From positions 1 through 43,069 of the forward strand of contig CAIYVZ010000192.1 in the NCBI GenBank assembly GCA_903929755.1: a stretch of DNA of 43,069 nucleotides, read 5' to 3'. A program made the position numbers and the translations under genes. This DNA is from an uncultured Acidobacteriia bacterium. GTDB lineage: Bacteria > Acidobacteriota > Terriglobia > Bryobacterales > Bryobacteraceae. Under the pieces are notes generated by a model, which was not told the DNA's origin, made no database searches, and saw only the letters and a list, made by a program, of their open reading frames with translations. Shown here piece by piece: positions 26,762 through 35,000 of this stretch. Each line of letters opens with the position of its first letter. The stretch's first letter is position 1.

Positions 26762-27658
26762 CTACTGCCGCATCGCCCAATCCAGCTTGTAGTAAAACGC
26801 GCGCTCCAGAAGCTGGATGTGCGCCTTATACCCGGTCGGATCGATAAACGGATTCACCCCGCCCTTCGCCAGCTTCGGGTATTTGTCATTCAGCCCGTAC
26901 ATCTTCCCGTGTGAAGCCAGATAGATATCACATGGCAGCGCCTTCAATACCTTGAATGATTTCTGGTAGTCCTCAACCATGTTGGGGTAAGCGGCATTAT
27001 TCACCAGCGACGAAGCGCTGTTCACGCCGATGCTGCCAATCACCACCACGTTGTAGGTCTTGCCCGCTTCCGTCGTCTGAAACGCCCAGGAAGTATTGCC
27101 CTTCGTGTGCCCCGGCGTCAGGTACGCCGTCAACTTATTCCCGCACAGCGTCACCTCATCTTTGTCATGCAGGATTCGGCTCACCGGCACTGAAGGATAC
27201 GCACCCCGACCCGTCGGCGGATGCTCAATCGCCGGCACATCCGCGTCCATCACCATCACCTGTGCGCCCGTCATTTCTTTCGCCTTCGCCAGCCCGGCGC
27301 AATGGTCGCCGTGCGCATGGCTGATCAGCAGAATTTTGATATCCCGGAACTGAAACCCCAGCTTCTCCACGCTGGCTTTTATCAGATCCACCGAATCCTC
27401 AAAATCCGGGTTGATCAGAATATGGCCCTGCGCGGAAGTGATCAGAAATGAAGCGTAATCCGCCGTCCCGACGTAGTACACGTTCCCGATCACTTTGTGC
27501 CCCGGAAACGGAGCATTATCGTTCACGGTGGGCGTAATCTCCCAGGGTGTCAGCACGGGAGGGAGCGACTCTTTCGGAACAGCCCGATTCGCCTGCGCAA
27601 ACCCAGGCACCGCAGCCGCCATCAGACCGGCAACAACATAACAGCATGAACGAAGCAT
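26762..27658 (-). CDS. Secreted metallo-beta-lactamase-fold hydrolase, subclass B3-like
   Basis: The ATG at 27658 (298 aa) places a signal peptide at the N-terminus (VVAGLMAAAVPGFAQA). In-frame sequence upstream to 27880 overlaps the HD gene and is Arg-rich, so it is rejected. Zinc ligands are complete: HAHGDH at 114-119 (H114, H116, D118, H119), H184 in GHTKGN and H250 in ASHGK. The blocks NVYYVGTADYASFLIT and GHILINPDFEDS match subclass B3 enzymes such as L1 and FEZ-1. Environmental B3-like proteins may hydrolyse beta-lactams or unrelated substrates, and I cannot decide which. It lies between the HD gene (10 nt gap) and the sialidase (1 nt gap). Confidence 0.88.
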   Translation of the reverse strand: MLRSCCYVVAGLMAAAVPGFAQANRAVPKESLPPVLTPWEITPTVNDNAPFPGHKVIGNVYYVGTADYASFLITSAQGHILINPDFEDSVDLIKASVEKLGFQFRDIKILLISHAHGDHCAGLAKAKEMTGAQVMVMDADVPAIEHPPTGRGAYPSVPVSRILHDKDEVTLCGNKLTAYLTPGHTKGNTSWAFQTTEAGKTYNVVVIGSIGVNSASSLVNNAAYPNMVEDYQKSFKVLKALPCDIYLASHGKMYGLNDKYPKLAKGGVNPFIDPTGYKAHIQLLERAFYYKLDWAMRQ

Positions 27659-27668
27659 GCGCACGATT

Positions 27669-28184
27669 CTATAACAGTCCCCAGAGGCGCAAGTCTTCCT
27701 GTTCGGGCGATGCCAAACTCCACTGGTACGCCGCCTCAATCTCCTTCGCGCCCGCCGCCGACAAATACCTCGCGGCGGGCTTGATCCCGACGCGTCCCAA
27801 ATCCAGACGATCCGCGTCCCAGCAAGTCTGAATCGTCGGGTCGGGGTGCTTTCCCCCGTCGCTGTGGTGCCGGATCGCAAAACACAGCTTTTCCAGTTGC
27901 TCCGCCGTCAGCTCAAATCGCACACCATTGAGCGAAGTCGCATAATCGGCAGCCCGCGGCCCGTGCAGTGGATCTTCATTCTCGTTCCGCCGCTGGCTGT
28001 CATGCAGAAACGCGAACAATTCCACCACCAGCAGGTCCGCCCCCGTCGACGCCCCCACCGTCAAAGCGTGCTTCCGCACCCGCGCCCAGTGGTTCGGACC
28101 ATGTTCCCCATGCCGGTTGATCCGAAACTGCCCCACGATGAGCCCCAGCAGCGCAATGCGATCAAAGTCACCAGTTACCGTCAT
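27669..28184 (-). CDS. HD-domain phosphohydrolase-like protein
   Basis: This 171-aa cytoplasmic protein shows an HD-type metal site: H32 (GPNHWARV), the H61-D62 doublet in FAFLHDSQR, H106/H107 in AIRHHSDGG and D123/D125 in CWDADRLDLGRVG. The WDADRLDLGRVG ending is typical of small stand-alone HD proteins, whose substrates (often nucleotides) are mostly unknown. The start lies 12 nt after the stop of the 1291-aa gene and has no clear Shine-Dalgarno site, suggesting coupling to upstream translation. It is the only gene in this run with an obvious enzymatic cytoplasmic role. Confidence 0.82.
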   Translation of the reverse strand: MTVTGDFDRIALLGLIVGQFRINRHGEHGPNHWARVRKHALTVGASTGADLLVVELFAFLHDSQRRNENEDPLHGPRAADYATSLNGVRFELTAEQLEKLCFAIRHHSDGGKHPDPTIQTCWDADRLDLGRVGIKPAARYLSAAGAKEIEAAYQWSLASPEQEDLRLWGLL

Positions 28185-28196
28185 GTGAGATAGATT

Positions 28197-31100
28197 TTAT
28201 ACGCACCCCACGCAACAGACAGCCGGAACCGGAGTGAGGGGCGAAGTCCGCAAGATCCGATAGTTCCCCAGGGCATCCGACAACGGTCGAACCTCACCAT
28301 CGTCACCCCCGGGGGCCTCGCCAAACCCGGCCTGCTCCGCTACAAAACTCGCGGCCAGATTCGCGGAACCAGCCCGGCTGGAAGGTTGCACTCGCAGTGC
28401 CTGCAGCGTCGGCATCATCTCCACTGTAATTACGCTCAGCGGCGAATCCTCCGGTAACCCCAGACTTCGAAGCGCTGCCAGAATCTCGTCTGACGTCCAG
28501 CTCATGGCAGCCCTTGCCGGAGAATCGCTGTTCTCGAACCCCGCCAGCTGAAGCCCGAGTTTGGTCTGGAACCTTCCCGCCAGCCGCGGCCGTAACGTCA
28601 GCTTCCTGTCATCCAGCAGAATGTTGCGAGAGTCCTTCCCGTCGGCCTGCCGAACCTGCGCATACAACAACGCCCAAAGCTCCGTACGCGGCGGATGATG
28701 CGTTACGTTCTTTCCGTTCAGCACCGCCATTGCAAAGGGGGCTTCCACCACCAGTTCCACCTCATTGCGTTCGCAGGTACAGAACAACGTCGGCGCCGGG
28801 TGCTGCACGCCGGTCACGCGGAGAGGCCGCCCCCACCGCCCCTGCGCCGTTGACCAGATCCCCGCATGCCCCACCCGCAATTCGTACGTGAAGAAACCGA
28901 ACAGTTCCCCACTGTCCGCATGGAGACCCGGTGGCAGCGGAGTCAGATAGTGGACTTCACTGTTGCCTGCCTTTTCCAGCTTCACCAGCGCGCCCAGGCC
29001 CGCGTGATCATCGGTTGCCCCGGGTGAAAAAGTTCGAATCCATTCCGGATCAATCGGCAGCGCCGGTTCCTCCGGCGGGGTGAACGTCTCCAGCCTGTTG
29101 TCCGACAGCAACGGGTCAGGGGAATACCCCAGAAACCGAATGAAGTACGCATCGTGCGGATCTCGAATCGGCTGGTCGAATTCCAGCCACAAAAACTTGC
29201 GGCGGGCCTCCGTGGAAGAGTAGTCCGGACTCCGCTGATACTTCGACAGTGCCATCCCGGCAGACGCGATCTTCGGTATCTGCGCGGGCGGCGTAGTCAC
29301 CGGCAAATCCACATGCAACAGGAATGCCTCCGAACCGTCCGCCGCCACCGGCGCGGCACTAAATCTTGGCCTCAGTTCGTAATCCACCGCGATCACATCC
29401 GGGAACCTTGTTTCTCCGGGGTGCAACGCCTGCATGAGTTCAGACTTCGGCTCTACGGCATCCAGCCAGATCAGCGTGGTGCTCCCCCTCTGCGGTTCCT
29501 GCAAGGCCAGCATGGAAGCAGTCTGAATCATCTCCAGGTCCCCCACCGGCCTGCCTCCGCCGTCGTCCACTTCCACGTCGCTGCTGAATCGCCGCTTCCT
29601 GAAAATATCGAAGCTGACCGGCTCCAGGTTGTCCCAGGTCCAGTCCCGGCCCAGCTCAAACTTCAGCGCCACAATCCAGTGGTTGGTCAGATCTTCCTTC
29701 GCTGCGAACGTTAGTGAGGAATGATCGGGAGCCAGCGAGTGCCGGATCCGCTTGGAACACCCAAACACTACCCTCTCGCCCATTTTCCCCGCCAGACTCA
29801 ACCCGTGATGCTCCACCCCGATCTCGTTCGCCAGCCTGTCGATCATGGTTGGAGTCTGCCCCGTGGTCCGCTGCAGCAGCAATGACTGTAGCTTTCCGTC
29901 CCACACCGGGGCTGGATCCGGTTGCAGCCAGATACCCCGAATCCGGCTCGAGGCCAGCAACTGGCGTTCGTCTGCCGACTCATGCCGGACCTTAAGCTGC
30001 ACCGGCCTGCCGAGGTTCGCCCCGTCTGCAAAATATGTCGCATTCTCCGGCGCAACCGCGCGCAGCGTGAGACGAATGTTGCGTGCCGTCGGCAACGGCA
30101 AGCTGTCCATCGCATCTATAGCCGCCTGCGTTAAACCACCACCCAGATCTCCGGCGTTCCCGAAGGTCAGCACCGGAATGTCCAGGTAGTCCAGCGGAAT
30201 CTCACGTACCTCGTCAAGGACGGCGGAATAATCGCGATAGGTTGTGTAGTAGTGGATGTAGGGTTCGCGGCCTGAGATGGAAGCCAGGTTATCCATCCGC
30301 AAGGAGCCCACCTCCACGTCAATCCGCACCTGTGTCACATCCGGGTCGGGAATACCGAAGCTTCTCCGGGTTTCTTTCGTGGTTGCGGCCTCAGTTGCCG
30401 CAGCCCGCAACAGCGGCATCGGGTCAGCGTATTTGCCGGTAAACAGTACGGCCGGATACCCGAGCAGCGGTCGTCCGACCCGCAAAGTATCCCCGGCGAA
30501 CAGGGCATTGTTGAGGGGAAGTCTTTCCACAGGCACGGGCGACGGCGGTACATGCCGACGAAACGGAATCGTCGCCCATGAAGGCTTCGTTTTGGGGATT
30601 GGCGGCAGGTCACCAGCAGGCCCTCCGCCCGTAGGGTCCATCAGCCTGACACGGAAGTCATAGGTCTCGCCGTAATGCAGAGGAATCGCCTTCAGACCCA
30701 CTGCATGGTACTGGCGGCCCAGCGTTCCCGTCCCGCGAGGGTCATCTTCCGTTCGATATAACTCTGCCGCGTCCTCATTCGGAAGAACCAGCGACGTACC
30801 CGTCCACTGGCAGAAGTACGAAGGCAGCCAGAACCGGCTTGTGTCCTGATAACCATCCAGTTGCATCGGGTGCACTTCCACAGGCAGTTCCCCGGCAACG
30901 CGACCGAGTGACACTTCGTCCAGCTTCAGTTCGCCTTTACTCTTCACGCGGACCAGGCTGTGCCAAACGGTCTCCGGATGCCGCCGCGCATCCACCCGGT
31001 ATCCGAACACGCCCATCGGAGCGTCCAGTCGCTGCGGTACGCCTGGAACCTTGGGCAGCACCGTGGGATCCTCTTTCAACTGACGGTTCTGCCAGATCAG

Positions 31101-32072
31101 GATCTGCTCGTCATCCCACCCGAGGCGAATCCCGATGTCGTTTGAGGGAGGGTTGCCATCCGGCTCTTCCGCCAGCAGATTCTGGCTGACAGGTTGCGTG
31201 CCGTGGACGATCTTTGCAAACCCGTCGTCGTATTCCGCCGCTTCAATAAACGCCTCGTCGTAATTGCCCCGCAGCCCCAGGGGATCAGCCACATTCACTA
31301 CCGGAAACAGCACCGCCGCAAATAACTGGCGCGCCTCGCCCGCCCGCAGAGCGGGAATTCGCGCCGCGTAGCGCTTCACAAAATCGAAACTGCCCGTGGC
31401 CTCCGCCGCGTAGTCGCTCCCCGCCGCCAGATCCGCATAAACGAACCCACCATGCGCGAACAAGTCCGCGTCAACCGCGAAAGACGCGTGGCGGATCAGG
31501 CCAAGCTTCTGGGCCAGCACCGGATTCCGCAAACAAAACGCGTAGATGTTGCCCCAGCTCACTTCATTCTTCGAAGGCACAAACGCCGGATTCACGTCCT
31601 TTTTCGCCTTCACCGAACAGTGGTAGCTGTCATCCGTCTTCGCATCCCCGGTCCTCGGACCGGTAAACAAAAAGGAATTCCTGTAGCTTTGCGGCAAATA
31701 TTTTTGAATGAAAAGATTCGGGTTCACCGGCGCGGCCAGTTGCGGAGGATCCGACGTTAGCTGAAAGCGCCCGGTCCCTGGAACAATCATGGCTTCAAAC
31801 GAAGCTCGCGCATCCGCCCTGGCTCCGCCTGCCTCCGGAAGCGCCTTCACCACGCTCCCCGGGCCGTTATTCGGAAAGGCGCCCAGACCATCCATCGCCC
31901 GCGCTTCAAACTGCAGGTTGGCGTCGGCAAACGCGGGCGAGCCCGGCGTCAGCGGCAATAGCGGGTCGCCATTCCACGCCGCGCTCAGCCGCGGGACTAC
32001 CAGAAGGTTCACGTGCAGGCGAGTGCCGTCAAACGCCTGCGGAAAGGTAAGAATACTGATTCGTGTGTCCAT
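28197..32072 (-). CDS. Giant protein of unknown function, 1291 aa
   Basis: I do not recognise this protein. GGAGG lies 6 nt before ATG at 32072. An upstream in-frame TTG (32087) would translate the ribosome-binding site itself and is rejected. There is no signal peptide or membrane segment. Composition suggests long beta-rich stretches with many Pro, Asp and Trp. The middle (about 420-490) has a Trp/Tyr-rich part (SRFWLPSYFCQWTGTSLVLP) and a GETYDFRVRLMDPTGGGP segment that reads like a fibronectin-III-type strand pair. The C-terminus ends in a cysteine cluster, AVCCVGCV. It follows the 1678-aa gene by 16 nt, so the two products probably act together. Structural, particle or surface protein are all possible. 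Confidence 0.8.
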   Translation of the reverse strand: MDTRISILTFPQAFDGTRLHVNLLVVPRLSAAWNGDPLLPLTPGSPAFADANLQFEARAMDGLGAFPNNGPGSVVKALPEAGGARADARASFEAMIVPGTGRFQLTSDPPQLAAPVNPNLFIQKYLPQSYRNSFLFTGPRTGDAKTDDSYHCSVKAKKDVNPAFVPSKNEVSWGNIYAFCLRNPVLAQKLGLIRHASFAVDADLFAHGGFVYADLAAGSDYAAEATGSFDFVKRYAARIPALRAGEARQLFAAVLFPVVNVADPLGLRGNYDEAFIEAAEYDDGFAKIVHGTQPVSQNLLAEEPDGNPPSNDIGIRLGWDDEQILIWQNRQLKEDPTVLPKVPGVPQRLDAPMGVFGYRVDARRHPETVWHSLVRVKSKGELKLDEVSLGRVAGELPVEVHPMQLDGYQDTSRFWLPSYFCQWTGTSLVLPNEDAAELYRTEDDPRGTGTLGRQYHAVGLKAIPLHYGETYDFRVRLMDPTGGGPAGDLPPIPKTKPSWATIPFRRHVPPSPVPVERLPLNNALFAGDTLRVGRPLLGYPAVLFTGKYADPMPLLRAAATEAATTKETRRSFGIPDPDVTQVRIDVEVGSLRMDNLASISGREPYIHYYTTYRDYSAVLDEVREIPLDYLDIPVLTFGNAGDLGGGLTQAAIDAMDSLPLPTARNIRLTLRAVAPENATYFADGANLGRPVQLKVRHESADERQLLASSRIRGIWLQPDPAPVWDGKLQSLLLQRTTGQTPTMIDRLANEIGVEHHGLSLAGKMGERVVFGCSKRIRHSLAPDHSSLTFAAKEDLTNHWIVALKFELGRDWTWDNLEPVSFDIFRKRRFSSDVEVDDGGGRPVGDLEMIQTASMLALQEPQRGSTTLIWLDAVEPKSELMQALHPGETRFPDVIAVDYELRPRFSAAPVAADGSEAFLLHVDLPVTTPPAQIPKIASAGMALSKYQRSPDYSSTEARRKFLWLEFDQPIRDPHDAYFIRFLGYSPDPLLSDNRLETFTPPEEPALPIDPEWIRTFSPGATDDHAGLGALVKLEKAGNSEVHYLTPLPPGLHADSGELFGFFTYELRVGHAGIWSTAQGRWGRPLRVTGVQHPAPTLFCTCERNEVELVVEAPFAMAVLNGKNVTHHPPRTELWALLYAQVRQADGKDSRNILLDDRKLTLRPRLAGRFQTKLGLQLAGFENSDSPARAAMSWTSDEILAALRSLGLPEDSPLSVITVEMMPTLQALRVQPSSRAGSANLAASFVAEQAGFGEAPGGDDGEVRPLSDALGNYRILRTSPLTPVPAVCCVGCV

Positions 32073-32078
32073 TTTGAT

Positions 32079-32083
32079 CCTCC
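32079..32083 (-). promoter_or_regulatory. Ribosome-binding site deciding the start of the 1291-aa gene
   Basis: GGAGG on the coding strand, 6 nt before the ATG at 32072. It excludes the TTG at 32087 as start. Confidence 0.8.
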
Positions 32084-32088
32084 GCAAA

Positions 32089-35000
32089 TCAGGCGATTTG
32101 GCGGCTCTCCTCCCAACTCTTCGAGAAATGCAGATTGATCACCAGGAAGATACTCACATCGAGCCCAAAGGTAATCTGCGCGGCCATCTCCGTCGCGTCT
32201 CCTGTTCGATCCTTGACAATGCCTTTCGCCTCAATCTGGATCTGCACCGTCACCAGCCCGGCCAGCAGTTCGGCGCGGCCCTGATAAAGCAGGAACGCAG
32301 CCACCACAACGCCCGTCTTGTCCAGGTCAATCTGGATGCCTACCGCATACAGAACCGACACGGTCCCCACTACAGGTAACCCCACCGCGATCTGTGCTCC
32401 GAACCCAAACTTCATGTGCAGCGACGGGCCCGTCTTCAGATCCGCCGCCAGCCGCAGGTCTACTTGCCCTACCGCATAAATAGTGGCTGCCGCCAAACTG
32501 AAGCACATGACCGAAAGGCTGCCGCCAAACTCCAGAAAGGCACCTGCCGAGGGAATCAACTGGGCAGGAGCACTCGGTATCGCCAGCGCCTCGTTGAAGT
32601 ACACGCCGATCGCCATGTGAGCTTCGAGGCGCAGCGGAGCCGCCGGCGAATCCAGTTCAGGGGGAGGAAAACGCATCAGCGGGATCTCCTGCTTCGCGTG
32701 CAAGGCATAGTTCCAGCTGTCCGCCGAATTGCTCATGGCAACCTGCAAACCCTTGCCGAAAGCCTCCCCGTAATGGCCAGCATTCAGGCTGGCCAGAATT
32801 TGCAGGATGTCCACTACCGGCTGCAGTTCCTTGCTGAACTTCATCTGCGGATCGCGGAAGGCCGGCGTCGTGCCTTTTTCCGTATCGAACTTGCCGGTAA
32901 TCGTCATCAGGCGCTTCAGGGGCCCCAGATCCACCACCATCGCCACTTCGCTCATCTTTGACAACCACTGCTTCGCCGCGGCCACGGAAGTTGAATCAAA
33001 GCCGTACTTCAAGGACCCCGCGCCCGTTCCGTACTCGATGTAGATCTTCAGGAACGACTCGTTGATAATCGATAACGGCCCTTTCTGCATGGCGTGCTCG
33101 AAGCCCGTCCCGGGAAGCGCCGGATTCCCAAGCTTGTAGCCTGAGGCCAGAATCTCCGTCTGAAACGCCCCCAGGTTCAGGACCTCGGTGTCCTGTACTT
33201 TGGGGAAAATTCCCTTCGTGTTCACCAGGCGGTAGGCGTCCGCAAAATTCGGGGGCTCCGACTTTAGCTGCTTCACTCCCTTCTCAAAACGAGGTAACCG
33301 GAAGAGCACTTTCTGGGTGTTGGTCGATTGCAGCAGGCCGAAGTTCCGTGTGTTCGCGTCAGGAGCCTTCACCAGGTCCAGCGGATTGGCGATCCTGCAG
33401 GCGTCCGTCGGCGTGGTGTCCGTTCCCTTTGCGTCCGGCAAGAGCTTGCCCCGTCGAATCACCGGCGTAGTGGCGTGCTGCTCCAGGGGCGACACCTCGC
33501 CCGTCCCCTGATTGTGCTGGACTACGCTCCAGGCGCCATCCTTCGGCAGCAGCAAAGCGCCGCGCGCCGCAGTCACAAAGAGGGGGGAGGAGCCTGTGGT
33601 GGAAGCATTCACGTCGACGCGGCTCAGACGCATCTGCTGCCCCGTGGCACTTATATCAATGACGCAATCCACGGGCCCGCCCAGCGAGCCAAACTGCGTG
33701 TTCAGTAACGCAATGAAGATATGGGGAGGAATGGGTTCACCACGTGGGGCGAGCTGAACGTAGCCCACCATGCCCTTCGAAGGCACGCGCCCGTTGACAG
33801 CGCCGCTTACCACGCCCTCAATCGCCACATCAGCATCGAAGTAGACGGGCTGCAGGAACACGTCCGGATTCGCATCCTTCGGGTCCGAACCCGGCAGGTT
33901 TCTGGCGATGCCCTCGGAATCCAGATACTCGCTGCCGGGGGCCTTGTTCCAGGTCCCGCTGAAGGGTTTGATGGCGGAGGTCTCAACAATATTCCGGACG
34001 TTGAAGACGCCTTTCACAATCCCAGGATGGAAAACATAGGGGTTGCCCCGGTCCAGAGGTTTATACGCGGTATCGAAGACCCGGTAGCGGAAGTCACAGA
34101 TGCCCTCCGATTCGGCCTGCCAACCTGTGTCGAAGCGGAAGACATAGCCATCGCTGGCACGTGTCAGCGTAATGGTCCGCACCACCCGGACGCCCCATGG
34201 ATAGAGCAAGCTCCGAACCTGAATCACCTCCTGCGCGGTCCGTCCCAGAATCACATCGAAGTACGCCTTGCTCGTGGCCGCCACCGCCGCCGAGGGATCT
34301 TCCCAGTGGCTGAACATGCTGGCGCCGTAGCCGCAAAAGTCAATCCGGCTGAGCGGCACCCCGGAGGGCTTCACGGGCGGCCCGTCGATGAAAAACTCCT
34401 TATTGAAAATTCGGGAGACGCTGGCCCCCAGGGTCGTCGTAAACGTCGGGATACCATTTTCAGTCAGGACGTTGTTGAGCTGGAAGGTAGCGCCTTCGAA
34501 GGTGGGACTCTTCACCGGGTGCTTCGGCGCATCGGCCCGCAATTGAAGCGCGCCGGTTAGGTCCCCGCCTTCGTAACTGGGACGAAACAGCCGCAGGTGT
34601 CCGGGTTCAGCGCCGGGCGTGAAGGGATTCTCCCGGCTGAACTTCGCAAAGGCCCGCAGGCCAAACGGCAGCGTGAACAAAGCCGCCGTGACACCGTCCT
34701 TACCGTGGCGAAAATCTTTTTCCAGAAATTCGGTCACCGGAATTGGCGCAACAGGAACCAGTTCCACGCTGTTATTGAAAAGCCGCGTTGGCCCTCCATC
34801 GTCCTGATACAGGTTCCAGCCGCCAGGGGGGTCGGCAATTCCGGGATCGGGCGGAGGCGTCAGGTTAAATACGGGCTCCCAGCTAATCTGCGGCAACGTG
34901 AGCGCCCGCACAAAGCGGCTCTCCGCCGATAAGTCCAGGTCTCGAACCTGCAGCGGAAATGCCGCCTGGTGTCCGGTCGCTGTCGGCTTGTACATCTGAT

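Noticed and set aside
27659-27880. N-terminal extension of the metallo-beta-lactamase gene
   Set aside because: Overlaps the HD-domain gene in another frame, is Arg-rich, and would bury the signal peptide.
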